A stretch of 64,000 nucleotides of DNA, taken from positions 681,348,052 to 681,412,051 of the forward strand of contig NC_057810.1 in the NCBI RefSeq assembly GCF_018294505.1, read 5' to 3'. Below the pieces are notes generated by a model. That model searched no databases and had not been told where the DNA came from. It worked only from the letters and a program-made list of their open reading frames with translations. This stretch comes from Triticum aestivum (Eukaryota; Streptophyta; Magnoliopsida; Poales; Poaceae). Position 1 is the stretch's first letter; the number at the start of each line of letters is the position of its first letter. Positions 12,116 through 24,600 of the stretch are shown here, one piece after another. The position numbers were made by a program, and so were the translations under genes.

Positions 12116-12465
12116 ACGAGATAAATACACTGTCTGTCACTGTATATTTGTAAAAATACGATCAGTGGACTTCATAATACGCTCATTGCGCTCAATATAT
12201 ACATTTTTCGGTCTTTATACGGTCACTAGCTCACCCTGGTTGAGTATGTATGTGTATGCACATGTATGTTGAGCACTTGAGCGTGATCGTGCGTGTTCCG
12301 TCGTGTGCTCGGACATGCATGCATTAGGGCGTCACGCGCGTTTTTGCGTCCATGTGTACGTGTCACTGTTGCATACACATAGTGGGAGTACATGTAGGGG
12401 CCACTAAGGAGCAGTCAAATCACACAGTAAGTTAGTCGGAAGAAGCAACCATCATTTCACTCTTC
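12116..12465. other. Intergenic, no gene seen
   Basis: Contains GT-rich runs (GTATGTATGTGTATGCACATG). The block at 12400-12480 (GAGCAGTCAAATCA, GTCGGAAGAAGCA) is also present at 10090-10150, another piece of the local duplication network. Confidence 0.4.
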
Positions 12466-12532
12466 AATGACATGTACGCAATATAAAATGGTTGATATGG
12501 AGAGAAAAAGAAAACCACTATATATACACTAG
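12466..12532 (+). promoter_or_regulatory. Promoter-like module, copy 2 of 3
   Basis: ACGCAATATAAAATGGTTGA, ATGGAGAGAAAAAGAAAACC and ACTATATATACACTAGC match the modules at 8395 and 13127. The 150 bp downstream resemble the sequence downstream of copy 1 (GGTCACATATCCGGCC versus GGTCAGTGATCTGGCC) but are not open. Confidence 0.35.
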
Positions 12533-12997
12533 CAAGAGCCTAAGCTACAAGCCTGCTTGCTTGGGTTGCTCTCTTCACAAGCATAGAATGACGGTAGCCC
12601 CACCGCTGGTCACATATCCGGCCTGATCCTGCAGCTCGGGGAAGGGAACAATGTTCTGCGTAGACGCGGTCAACATCTGCGTGGACAGCTAGCTATAGCA
12701 TGGACTCCCAAGAACTTTTTACATGCATGTTGTGGCCGGCTATTGCGACCTTTGAACACAGAGTAGTCGCGTGCACCAGGAAGCGGCGCGGGCGACGCTC
12801 TCTCGGCCAGTGTGCCACTTCAATGCCGGCGCCATTGAGAGGTCGCGTCCGCTCTGGCCGGGCATGAATGCGGCACTGATCGTTTCGGGCGGGAAGCACG
12901 CGCGGGTGATGCAGAGGGTTCGGGTTGGTTAGGAGCGGTCGTGGCAATGGTCCGGAAGTGCGACCAGGACGTGTGGATTGTTAGTTCATCGGGAGTA

Positions 12998-13079
12998 CTC
13001 CCTCCGTCCCATAATATAAGATGTTTTTTTGACACCAACGTAATATGAAAAAATGTCTTACATTATGGGACAGAGGGAG
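12998..13079. mobile_element. Short Stowaway MITE, 82 bp
   Basis: CTCCCTCCGTCCCATAATAT and CATTATGGGACAGAGGGAG form inverted ends, with TA at 12996-12997 and 13080-13081. Confidence 0.9.
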
Positions 13080-13126
13080 TACTTAGTAGTTTTCTTCACT
13101 GGTACGTTAAATAAAGAGTTTCATTT

Positions 13127-13192
13127 CGTACTTACACAATTTAAAACGATTGTTATGGAGAGAATAAGAAAACCACTCCACTATATATTGGT
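13127..13192 (+). promoter_or_regulatory. Promoter-like module, copy 3 of 3
   Basis: TTACACAATTTAAAACGATT, TTATGGAGAGAATAAGAAAA and CCACTCCACTATATATTGG parallel the modules at 8395 and 12466. No gene follows before the fold-back element at 13350. Confidence 0.35.
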
Positions 13193-13349
13193 CATATACA
13201 CGAGTACTATATGGACGCAGCTTCATTTACTTTAACCTGCCTTTGGGTTTATGATAGGTGGGCCCAAAATGTGGCTGACCCACCTGTCATACAGCCAAAA
13301 GCAGGTGCAGTTAAGGCACCGGAGCTCAGTCCATACTACAGTATATATA

Positions 13350-13886
13350 GGGGTTGTTTGGTTTGAGACTATAAGTTTGCCAAAGCTTGCCACACCTAAG
13401 GTTAGGCAAATTTGACCAACTTAGGTGTGTGTTTGGTTCAAGCCACATTTTAGGCAAGCCACACTATGGTCCCACATCACATACACACAACAAGTGTGGC
13501 AAGATTCCCTTAGGCTTGCGAACTTGTGGCTCTCATTTTGAAGAACTAACCTTAGGCAAGTTTGGCAACATTGTGGGGTTCTTTGGTTCTAGGCCTAGGA
13601 GTGCCACACTTTGCCATACAATATTGCCAAACTTTCCTAAGGTTAGTTCTTCAAAATTAGAGCCACAAGTTGGCAAGACTAAGGGAATCTTGCCACACTT
13701 TTTGTGTGTATGTGATGTGGGACCATAGTGTGGCTTGCCTAAAATGTGACTTGAACCAAACACACACCTAAGTTGGTCAAACTTGCCTAACCTTAGATGT
13801 GGCAAGCTTTAGCAAACTTAGTCTCAAACCAAACAGCCCTTGTATGGCAAAGTGTGGCACTCCTAGGCCTAGAACCAAACAACCCC
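13350..13886. mobile_element. Fold-back MITE-like element, 537 bp
   Basis: It begins GGGGTTGTTTGGTTTGAGAC and ends GAACCAAACAACCCC, with ATA on both sides (3-bp candidate TSD). Nearly all of the left arm is complementary to the right arm (for example AGGCAAGCCACACTATGG at about 13452 and its inverse at about 13725). A second, smaller inverted pair (GGTTCTAGGCCTAGGAGTGC, about 13582 and 13858) suggests that one copy inserted in or recombined with another. Superfamily not certain. Confidence 0.75.
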
Positions 13887-13899
13887 ATAAGCTGGAGCC

Positions 13900-16045
13900 T
13901 CAGCGCTTGTTCGTTAGGGTTTGCACTCTCCACACTCTCGCCGCACTACATATATATACATGTTGGAGGCTCAGCGTTCCTTTGCTAGGGTTTGCTATAT
14001 TCAGAGTCTCTCACCCTCTCTTCACCAGATCTAAACAAGATTGCGCTGGCCTTTTGTCTCTATCTCCCCCCTCACAGCTGGTGAAGGAGGCATCTGAATC
14101 CCATCGCACCGGGAAGGGGAGGAGGTGCAGCGTTCACTCTATCGCCTTCGGCGAGGGAGGCAATCCACTGCCGGTTGCGCTGTTCTCTTTCACCCAGCGC
14201 CTGTGCGGGAGGGCCACCGACCCCTTCTTCCTCGCTGTCGTACGTAGTGTGGGCAGATTCGGCCTCCCGCTGCACGCCTTGCCACATCTCGACGACCCTA
14301 AGGTATAAGTTTCTTTGAAACCGTCGTTGCTCTAGCTGCATGTGGATCTTTTTCGATCTGTAGTCGAATCTAGGTCTTGGTTCAAAGAGGAAACAAGGGT
14401 GTGGTGGGGTGGAGCATGAATCTAGGACGTGGTTCAATGAGGAAAGGAAGGACGGAAAGTAGTATAGACTGGCTATCCAGCCGCTTTGTTGGTCGAAAAC
14501 GGAAAAAGGGGGTAAACCAGTACACACATCTGTAAGGGAAAGCAACTGGGGCGGTCGGGTAGTTTGTGTAGGACTAGATTTGCTGCCCTCACATAGGAAA
14601 AAGGTTCAAAGAGAACAATTATGGGACCAACACAGATATGCTGCTTGGCTATATACTCTGCATCACCCATTTATACGTGTGGACGCACGTGGTGCTGGCA
14701 TGTCCCATACAACTATTTTGCTATTGTTAATCTAAGAATGCCGCCGGAAAATTGAAGCAATGCCACTGTTAAAAGTAAATTACATTTTTTAACGAATGTT
14801 GTTTTAAGAGAATGTCTCTGTTAATATGAATCAATGCAACTATTTTAGAAATGCTACTATCCTACTTTGTTTTCCATCAAGATAAGTTAGATTCTTCTTT
14901 CTGTCATCGTTTGTTTCATCCTCCTTTATCGGCAAGTAATTGTTTCCTTTTTTGCCTCTGTTAAAACAGGGGTATCTATTCAACTTGTTGCTATTGTGAC
15001 ATTTTGCTTCGCTACACGAAACACTTTGCTTGATTTCAGTGCAACTGCACAAAACGAGATTGGATTCCCTATTCGTGTTGGTAGATTCGTATTTTTTCCT
15101 GGTCTTCTCATGAAAGGTCAGTACAGGCCTTCATCCACATGATTGTGCAGTGTGCTTTGAGATGTTCTTTCTATTGGTACTATTTTAAATAAATGTTGAA
15201 TTGAAGCTATTGTATTGCAGTCTTTTCCCATTAAGTAGTGAACAAAAATGGGACCAACCTAGACATGATGCTTGTTGCTTTGTTACAACAAACTCTGCAT
15301 CACCCCCTTTATAAGTAGATGGAAGCACATATTGTTGTTGCGCCCACTCTCCCGTGGAACTGTTTATGTTTTTCATTAGTCTAATGTTGCTGGTAAAATT
15401 AAGCAATGCCACTCTTAGAATTAACTATTGAATCTTATTTCAAAACTGCAACACTTGTTAGGGGTTGGCGGGATTATCATTTTTGTGCAGTTAAAATGAA
15501 TCAGTCGCATTGTTTTAGGAATGGAACTTTTCTGCTTTGTCGTTCTTTATAAATGTTGAAACAAGGCATTGTTAAGATAATGTCTCAGTCAATATGAATG
15601 AATCGCACTGATGGAGAATTGCTACTCTCCTGCTTTGTTTCCCATTAAGATAAGGTAGATCAGTAGATGCTTTTCTTCTGGGAGTACAAGTCATCAACCG
15701 TTATTTCTCAGTAATTGTTTCCCTTATACCTATTGTTGCTTACATGGATATCAAAATTAAAGCTTGGTTTTATTCTGACTTTGATTTTAGTTGAACTGCA
15801 CAAAAGGAGCCAATGTGTCCAAGGCAAACTGCTGCATTACTGGGTCCAGTTGGTTGTTCCACTTTGCAGAAAGAAGCAGTCACTGTTTGCGCTACATTAC
15901 AAAAGGAATGACCGAGAAGCTTTACAGAGTATTAGTAGACGCTGGTGACATGAATAGTCTGCAGAGAGCATTGGCAACTCAAAAAGTGCCCAAACAAGTA
16001 TAAGAAGCCATGATAGGACTCGACAATCATAGGCATTACAAATTT
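13900..16045 (+). other. Unrecognised locus with internal ~600-bp duplication
   Basis: A GC-rich segment (about 14040-14303) is open and ends at a good donor (AAG then GTATAAG at about 14303), like a first exon. The 169-codon frame 13799-14308 around it matches no family I know and its start lies in the fold-back element. Downstream, 14600-15065 and 15240-15815 are related (GGGACCAAC, ACTCTGCATCACCC, CAGTAATTGTTTCC, CTGCACAAAA). A frame ending at 16003 (…EKLYRVLVDAGDMNS…) has coding-like character but no recognised domain. It may be a degenerate or lineage-specific gene. Confidence 0.3.
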
Positions 16046-16545
16046 TTGAATGGGAAAAGCTTGTCAAAGTTTAATCGTTGATGTTAGCAAGAAGACATTA
16101 GTTTAATATATTGGAATTGGAAAACCTTGTCAAAATTTGCTCATTGATGTTAGCCAGAAGACATGCATTTGATATTTTTGAGTGGGACGCCCTTTGCTGT
16201 GAGCAGCGTCGATTGTTTTTTCCTATTCCTATGTTCAGTTTAGAAGTAAACAGTTACTCTGCTGAGATATTCCTTTGTTAAGAGTTTGTTCTGAATATTG
16301 TCTATGTAATGCTAGGCCTTGTGCAATATATACTGGAATTGGAAAACCTTGTCAAAATTTGGTCATTGATGTTAGCCAGAAGACATGCATTTGATATTTT
16401 TGAGTGGGACGCCCTTTGCTGTGAGCAGCGTCGATCGGTTTTTCATATTCCTGTGTTCAGTTTTAGAAGTAAATAGTTACTCTGCTGAGATATTCCTGTG
16501 TTAAGAGTTTGTTCTGAATTGTCTATGTAATGCCATGCCTTGTGT
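16046..16545. repeat. Tandem ~214-bp repeat, two full copies plus a partial
   Basis: Units at about 16112-16325 and 16330-16545 share TTGGAAAACCTTGTCAAAAT, GATGTTAGCCAGAAGACATG, GGGACGCCCTTTGCTGTG and TACTCTGCTGAGATATTCC. A partial copy precedes them at 16046. Differences are few, so the duplication is recent relative to the surroundings. Confidence 0.85.
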
Positions 16546-17650
16546 TTGATTGCAAAGTTGAGCTTGGAATGTTATGGCATGCGACATCAAGAGTTGTTCA
16601 CGTGCCTCCTGAGAATAATGCTTCATATTGTTTTGCATGTCGATCTAATGCCAGTGATTTGCTTGTTAAGAAGATTATCCTCTTCTGTTGTTTCCGTGCT
16701 TAAGAAGTTCATCGTCTTATGTTTCATTCATAGCCTATACGGCAAATCGGGTAGGTTAGACGTGAAACCATATGATCTTCCGACCAACTCATCATCTTAG
16801 GCCATGATTGGATCGTCGTTTTCCAACCAAAACCGCTTGTAAAACTGACGCTTGTAAATAAAAGCAGATGGTCTCGGGCGAAGCGCTTTGTTGGTCGATT
16901 TCGACTAGTAGTAAAATATACACTGGCCTCTCAAATTACACGCGTAACCCGCCGGTTTTACTTACAGACCTCGGGCCCTCAGTTTCATTATGCCTGTATT
17001 TTACGCATTGTTTCCGATGATGAGTAAATTACACTTGTATCTTAATACATGTGTGAAATAAACCAGAGCTCCCAAGCGCGGCCTTACCGTTTCATGCCGT
17101 CTCAGTCTCTTGAAGGTGCTCATAGGTGTCGGATGATCCTGGCTTCCTGAATGAGCAGCGGGCGCTGTATCAGACCATCTGTAAGGGCCCGCGAGGCCCT
17201 CTTCGTCGTCCTTCGAGTTATTGCGCTCGTCGTGGCGCCGAGCATTGTTAACATGGTCAATGAACATGAGGATTCAGGAGATGACTTTATTTTGATTGGA
17301 TGACAGTAGGGGCCCAGTAGGGCCATTGCCGTACATACGCAAGTGCCTCCTTAATATGTACAACTATATTGTTTTTGCTTCCTCCTGGTTTCCTAACATC
17401 ATGGTCCCACACCATTGTTAACCTATGTAGTCAATATAAATGAGAGAATTGCACAAGGTGCAGCCAACAGCTGGGACCAAGCAGCTCGAGCAGTATTTGT
17501 GTTTTTGAGGCGTGAGCACTGCAAAGTTTTTCTTGGCGATGTTTCCGTTGTTGTTTAGAGGAGAGCAGGGTATTAACTGGGCGAGCTGTGGCCCGTCTAG
17601 CCCAGGCCAGATATCCAGCCCAGATGTTCATTTTTTCAAGATGAAAATGG
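16546..17650. other. Intergenic, no gene seen
   Basis: Short frames (16540-16800 plus, 17001-17326 minus, 17431-17727 minus) have no recognisable domains or neighbours that support them. Confidence 0.45.
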
Positions 17651-17654
17651 CTAG

Positions 17655-19865
17655 CCCAGCTATACGTTTTTTTTGAGGAATACCCAGGCAAGGTCAACTT
17701 GTTATTCTTCGCCCCGCTAGGCTGCAAATTTTATGCATTAGGCTTAACAGGAAAATGGGCTTTAAAAAAATAAATGGGTTGTAATTATAAAAACTGGGCA
17801 GTAACTATAAAAAAATGCACCAAACACGAAATTAGTTTGTAAAATATTATTGATGGATTTTGAAAATCTTAATTTATAATTGTTGCGCGCGCAATGTTTC
17901 GTTGGATTTTTACGTAATACAAATATATTTAGTCTGACTAGAAATTTCAGGATAAAAATATTTCAGATCCCATCAAAATGTGGGAATTTTTTATTGAATT
18001 ATGTCTTTAACGGTTGGTTGAAATTATTAATCGTTGTCCTAGTGAGAAAATGGGTTGTACTTTTAACAAATTGTAAATGGGCTGTAGTAAATTCCATTAG
18101 AATTCAAAAATGGGTTGTACATTCTTACAAATCGCAAATGGGCCATAAGTTCTCTGCCACACACTTATGGGCCTACTAAGTTGACATGTCCCCTAAGAAA
18201 AAAGGTTGACGCATATGCAAGGCTTTTTCAACTTATTATAGTCAACACACGGTTCTAGTAGCAGTGGCCGTTGGATGTCTATCCAACGGATGTCGTGCTT
18301 CTTCTTCAATCTCGGATATACTAGCTTCGGCCGCCCAAAAAATGATTCCTCCCCTGACATCTGGGGTGCACTATTTCGGAGGCTGACCTATGGGCCTACT
18401 AAGTTGACGCGTACCAAGGGCTTTGTCAACTTAGTCATTATAAATGATTCTAGCTGCAGTGACCGTACGATGTCCATCCAATGGCCGTAGTGCTTCTTCA
18501 ACCTCTAGTCTTCTTGCTCCAGCCACCCAAAGCAGCGCCGGTCATGCCACGTGCTCCTGCCTCTCGTGGCCGGCTGTGATGCCGCGGAGGCCTCACCGCC
18601 CCCTACTACTCCCACCGTTGGCCTAGGGCATCCCTCTACTCACCCACACCCCTGTTATTCTGCAGCGACGGTAGCCTCACACCGCAGCCGAACCAGTGAA
18701 CCCTCGTACTCCTCTCCGCGTGGGCATCCACTACCGCGTCTTCCCCGGCTCCGTGTCTTCCCCTTCCTAGGTCTCGCCGTCGTCCACCGCCTTGTTGCTC
18801 TCGGCACGGCATGGTCAATGTGGTCAATGAGCGACTTCCATCGGAAGAGTACTGTACGTGGAGAGGCTCACAGCTAGGTCACGCCACAGCCCAGTTTTTT
18901 GTGATTAGCCAAGTAAGTTGCTTTGTCAGGCCTGTTGGGCTGCAAATCTTTCAAGATGAGGAGAGCTTCATTCGGCTGGCCGAGAAAATGGCCTATCAGT
19001 AATGAGAAATGGGCTGTACATTTTTAAAACACATCAAACCGGCAATTAGTTTCAAATTTCTTTTTTTCATTTCAAGATTTTAAATTGCATTGATTTTTAT
19101 GCGTGGAAAATTTGTTGGATTTTATATTGATATAGATTTATTTTTAAAATCAGTTTGAATGTGACTCGAAATTTCGGGATTAAAAACAGTTCAGACCGCA
19201 CCGAAATATGCAAAATTTCGTATAATTTTTTAACCGTGGCCACAATATGGGCTGTAATGCTAACAAAAAGAATATGGGCTCCAAAAAAAACTTAAGAATT
19301 AGCAAATGGGCAGTAAATTATTATTTTTTTGAAAGCTTGGGCTGTAAATTATTAGAAATAATGGCAGATAGGCTATATGTTGTTTTCCACAGATTTGAGG
19401 CTTTTTCTAAAAAAGGTTGACGCACAAGCAGTGACTGTTGGATTTCTGTCCAACTGCCATCGTGCTTCTTCAATCTCTGCTCTTCCTGCTCCAGCCGCTC
19501 AAACAAGCGCCGCCAGGACTGCCTGCTCCCTCCTTCCCGCGGCCGGTTGTGCTGCCGCGCAGGCCTCACCGCCCCACCGTACTCCCATCGCTGGCCTAGC
19601 CATCCCTCTACTCACCCACACCTGTTGTTATTCTCCGGCGACGGCAGACGAACCAGTAAACCCTCGTACAGTCATACTCCCCTCTGCCTGGGAAACAACT
19701 ACCGAGTCTTCCCTGCCTCCGTCTCGTTCCCTTCCTAGGCCTCACCATCGTCCACCGCCTTGGTCCTCTCGGCACGGCCTGGTCAACGTGGTCAATGACC
19801 GACATGCATCTGAAGTGGACTGTACGTGGAGAGGCTGACAGCTGGGTCCACGGCCGCAGCAAGGA
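17655..19865. repeat. Tandem duplication of a ~1-kb bipartite unit
   Basis: Unit 1 (about 17655-18888) and unit 2 (about 18889-19865) each consist of an AT-rich half with repeated AATGGGCTGTA and AAATTTC(A/G)GGATAAAAA, then a GC-rich half (GTGCTTCTTCAA(C/T)CTCT, CTGCTCCAGCC, CTACTCACCCACACC, TGGTCAATGTGGTCAATGA-like). Units are diverged and no reading frame is conserved. Probably internal sequence of a large transposon; family not recognised. Confidence 0.6.
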
Positions 19866-19960
19866 AGTGTCTCCTTATTACACGGAAAATAATGATTCCT
19901 ACACCTGACAGCTGGGACACATCGGACGGTCCACTGTATTTCACGAAAAAACGTTTCCCC

Positions 19961-20160
19961 CCTGACTGCTGGGACCCACCAGCTACATCTTCACATGCAA
20001 GGAAGTGCGTCCGGACAAAAAAACGATTCACCCCCCTGACTACTGGGACCCACCAGCTACATCTTCGCACGCAAGGAAGTGTGTCCGAAAAAAAGATTCT
20101 CCCCCCTGACTGCTGGGACCCACCAGCTGCATCTTCGCACGCAAGGAAGTGCTTGACAGT
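19961..20160. repeat. 70-74-bp tandem repeat, about three copies
   Basis: CCTGACTGCTGGGACCCACC starts at 19961, 20035 and 20105, each followed by AGCT(A/G)CATCTTC and GCAAGGAAGTG. The repeats keep a long but meaningless plus-strand frame open. Confidence 0.85.
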
Positions 20161-20475
20161 CGGGACCCACCTGGTCGAAGCGTACGTAGCGTTGTCATTC
20201 TGGTCGCGAACATGTACGTACATACTGGTGGATGTAGAGGTGTGCACGTGTCGTAGTAGAGGCGCGCACGTAGCATGTACACGTACGTACAGCGGCCAGG
20301 GTGCAAGAAAGAAAATATGGCCATGTACGTACATATGGGCGGGGTCTCGAACGCCTACTCGCGCATATATACGTACGGCCAGGGCTCATGTACATGGATG
20401 GGTCGGAACGAAGAAACAGCGTCGCCGTCATGTTCATGGGGAGCCAGCCGGCTGGGTCAGAATGGAATGCGTCAC

Positions 20476-20693
20476 CGTGTTCATCGGGAGGGCTTGGACG
20501 AAACAGGCGATGGAAACGACGCTTGGCGTATCGCAGAACGGAGGAAACGGCCTTGTGTTCGACTGGCCACGTTTGAAACGGGATCCTGTTCATCGGGAGG
20601 GGTGTGGCGTACCGCAAAACGGAGGAAACGGACCTCCTATGGTCGAAATGGGGGTTCTGTTGATCGGGAGGGGTGTGGCGTACCGCAAAACGG
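20476..20693. repeat. ~72-110-bp minisatellite, left portion
   Basis: Units begin TGTTCATCGGGAGGG or TGTTGATCGGGAGGG and contain GGCGTACCGCAAAACGGA. The array resumes unchanged at 29430 after Pack-CACTA C, whose target was inside one unit (…CGCAAAACGG / CGGACGAAACGG). Confidence 0.9.
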
Positions 20694-21544
20694 CACTACA
20701 AGAAATATGTCAACTAGTGACCTTCTGTCAGTGACCCTGGAAGAATTGGTCATAGATCTACGACCATTTGAGACCAATTGGTCAAAAGCTGTCCGAGGGG
20801 CGCCAAACCCTAAACCATTGCGACCATTTTGGTTAGAAAGGTCGTAATTTCCTTACACGAAATGGTCACAAAGCAAACAGTGCAGGTCTGCTGCCTTATT
20901 TCTAGTTGTTAACGACCAATATAGATGGTCATAGCCTTGTAGATTGTGGTGGGTTGTGATGACTAGGCGCCATCTCATCAGTTTTGCCTATGTGTCATGT
21001 CCATGTGTCAATTTTTGCCCTAGGTTGTGAAGCAACCTATATTTCTGTTATTCCAAAAATTCCCAACAAATTCTCATAAATTGTTTGGATCATATCTTCA
21101 TCAAATATGTCAAAAACCTTCCTTGCCTAGTTCAAAAATAACTCAACAATATTCATTTTCCTATCCTGTTCAAAGCAGCACTTTGTGAAGGAAGTGTTAT
21201 TTATATATTCTTGATTTCCCTAAAAATTTGTGAAGACGGTCTTCTTAGTAACTGATCATCCTCAGCCAAAACTCACGCCCATTAGCCATGTGCATTTCCC
21301 GTACCGCAAATCCAACACTTGGCTGCTTATTCATGTTTGAGCATCGATCGGTCTCCTCGTGAGAATCTTATGTTGTGATTTTCTTCCTAGCACCTAACTG
21401 GGGAGTGCCCAACCCACTAGACATGCCTAGTCCGCCTAGAACACATGGCAATGCCATGGTCACGCGGTGACCACGCGGCGGGCATCCGAGCTCACGTGCC
21501 CTAGAGTTGGGGCCCTCGGCCACCGTCCAAACCTCGATGTCTCG

Positions 21545-24500
21545 CCATAAAACCATGTATTTCTGATTAAATAGATACTTATTTACCTAGAAATGATTTT
21601 TGGAAAAAATAAAGAGCAAACTATGAGGCAGCTGCAGTTCAAATTTGACCCGCTTCCACCTGAATCGACGGGAATTTGTCTTTTTCACCGGAGATGGATC
21701 AAAACTTTTTACACCCAACCATTTTGTCAATTGTGAATTAAATATGGCCTAGTATTTTATAAAATTGATTAGGTCCAATTTTGCAACAAATATATGGTAG
21801 GTCCTTCACAAAAAAACTCATTTCGGGCACTCGGAAAATGGAAAATGTATTTTCCGTGAAAAGAAAATGAAAAGTCCCGTAGGCAACATTGTTTGAAATT
21901 CCAAGATGCACCCTTGTGCACAATATGAGATCATTTGAACAAACTATGCCATGAATGTGGCCATAGGATTGATCATTTGGCTCGAAAGCCATGAATCTTC
22001 ACACATGATAGCTCATTTTTTAGAACACTTTTTTAAAATAATTACCGTATTACAAGTTTATTATTTTTCCTGGAAACTTGGTCACATATAATGACACAAT
22101 GTGAAGGTTTCCAAGTTTTTGATTTTTTTGAATTTTTTATGCCTGTTTCAGAATGCGGTCAAACCGGCGGGCTTGACCGTTCCTAGCTAGTGGTTGAATC
22201 TTGGAAAACTTTTGATGTTTCTCTGATTAAATAGATACTTATGTACCTAGAAATGATTTTTGGAAAAAATAAATACCAAACTATGAGGTAGCTGCAGTTC
22301 AAATTTGACCCGTTTCCAACTGAATCGGCGGGAATTTGTCTTTTTCACCGGAGGTGGATCAAAACTTTTTACACCCAACCATTTGGTCAACTGTGCATTA
22401 AATATGGCCTAGTATTTTAGAAAAATGATTTGGTCCAATTTTGCAACAATTATTTGGTATGCCCTTCACAAAAAAACCTCATTTGGGGCACTTGAAAATT
22501 AGAAAATGGCTCTTTGTGCAATGAAAGTGAAAACTCCCTTAGGCAACATTGTTTGGAATTCCAAGATGCACCCTTGTGCACAATATGAGATCATTTGAAC
22601 AAACTATGCCATGAATGTGGCCATAGGATTGATCATTTGGCTTGAAAGCCATGAATCTTCACGCAAGACAGCTCATTTTTGAGAACACCTTTTTAAAATA
22701 GTTGTCATATTACAAGTTTATTACTTTTCCTGAAAACTTGGTAACATATAATGACACAATGCGAAGGTTTTCCAATTTTTTGATTTTTTTGAATTTTTTA
22801 TGCCCGTTTCAAAATGCGGTCAAAACGGCGGGCTTGACCGTTCCTAGCTAGTGGTTGAATCTTGGAAAACTTTTGATGTTTCTCTTATTAAATAGATACT
22901 TATGTACCTAGAAATGATTTTTGGATAAAATAAAGAGCAAACTATGAGGCAGCTGCAGTTCAAATTTGACCCGTTTCCAGCTGAATCGATGAGAATTTGT
23001 CTTTTTCACCGGAGGTGGATCAAAACTTTTTACACCCAACCATTTGGTAAATTTTGCATTAAATATGTCCTACTATTTTAGAAAATTGATTAGGTCCAAT
23101 TTTGCAACAAATATATGGTAGGTCCTTCACAAAAAACCTCATTTCGGGCACTCGGAAAATGGAAAATGTATTTTCCGTGAAAAGAAAATGAAAAGTCCCG
23201 TAGGCAACATTATTTGGAACTCCAAGATGCACCCTTGTGCATAATATGAGATCATTTGAACAAACTATGCCATGAATGTGGCCATAATATTGATCATTTG
23301 GCTTGAAAGCCATGAATCTTCATGCATGATAGTTCGTTTCTGAGAACACTTTTTTAAAATACTTGCCATATTACAAGTTTATTATTTTTCCTGGAAACTT
23401 GGTCACATATAATGACACAATGCGAAGGTTTTCCAATTTTTTGATTTTTTAATTTTTTATGCCCGTTTCAAAATGCGGTCAAAACAGCGGGCTTGACCGT
23501 TACTAGCTAGTGGTTGAATTTTGGAATTTTTTTGGTGTTTATATCATTAAATAGATACTTGTGTAACTAGAAATGATTTTTGGAAATAAAATAAAGAGCA
23601 AACTATAAGGCATCTGCAGTTCAAATTTGACTTGCTTCCTCCTAAATCGGCGGAAATTTGTCTTTTTCACCAGAGGTGGATCAAAACTTTTGACACCCAA
23701 CCATTTTGTCAATTGTGCATTAAATATGGCCTAGTATTTTATAAAATTGATTTGGTCCAATTTTGCAACAAATATATGGTAGGTCCTTCAAAAAAACTCA
23801 TTTCAGGCACTCGAAAAATGGAAAATGAATTATTCGTCCAAAGAAAATGAAAACTTCCTTAGGCAACATTCTTTGCCATTCCAATATGCACCCTTGTGCA
23901 TGATATGAGGTCATTTGAACAAACTATGCCATGAATATGGCCATAAGATTGATCATTTGGCTTGAAATAATTGCCATATTACAAGTTTATTATTTTTCCT
24001 GATAACTTGGTCACATATAATGATAGAATGCGAAGGTTTTCCAATTTTTTTTGATTTTTTTCAATTTTTTATGCCCGTTTCAAAATGCGGTCAAAACGGC
24101 GAGAATGACCATTCCTAGCTAGTGGTTGAATCTTGGAATTTTTCTGGTGTTTCTCTGATTAAATAGATACTTATGTACCTAGAAATGATTTTTGGAAAAA
24201 ATAAAGAGCAAACTACGAGGTAGCTACAATTCAAATTTGACCCACTTCCAGCTGAATCAACGGGAATTTGTTTTTTTCACCAGAGGTGCATTAAAACTTT
24301 TGACACCCAACCATTTTGTCAATTGTGCATTATATATGGCCTAGTATTTTATAAAATTGATTTGGTTCAATTTTGCAACAAATATATGGTAGGTCTTTCA
24401 CAAAAAAACTCATTTTGGGCATTTAAAAATGAAAAAAAAATCATGCAAATGAAATAAAAACTCCTTGTGTCAATGTTGTTTGTCAATCTAAGATATGAAC

Positions 24501-24600
24501 TTGTGCAAAATATGACATCATTTGAACAAATATTTGCTAGGTCTTATCACGAAAAAACTCATTTTGAGCATTGAAAAATGGAATGAAAAAATTGTGTGTA
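21545..24600. repeat. Five-copy ~660-bp tandem array inside Pack-CACTA C
   Basis: The phrase ATTAAATAGATACTT recurs at about 21567, 22227, 22887, 23547 and 24158, giving spacings of about 660, 660, 660 and 612. Each unit carries GTTCAAATTTGACCC, TTTTTCACCGGAGGTGGATC, CCCTTGTGCA and TGCGGTCAAAACGGCGGGC. The fourth unit is shortened near 23960 and the fifth degrades towards 24600. The 84-codon frames repeated on the minus strand in units 1 and 3 are a by-product of the repetition. Confidence 0.92.

Noticed and set aside
19826..20734. 302-codon plus-strand open frame
   Set aside because: It runs through 70-bp repeats and the minisatellite and crosses the left end of the Pack-CACTA. Frames of this kind come from repeats with lengths that avoid stops.
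21738..23313. Two similar 84-codon minus-strand frames
   Set aside because: They are the same segment of the 660-bp tandem unit (units 1 and 3). The other units are disrupted, with no domain or conservation beyond the DNA repeat.
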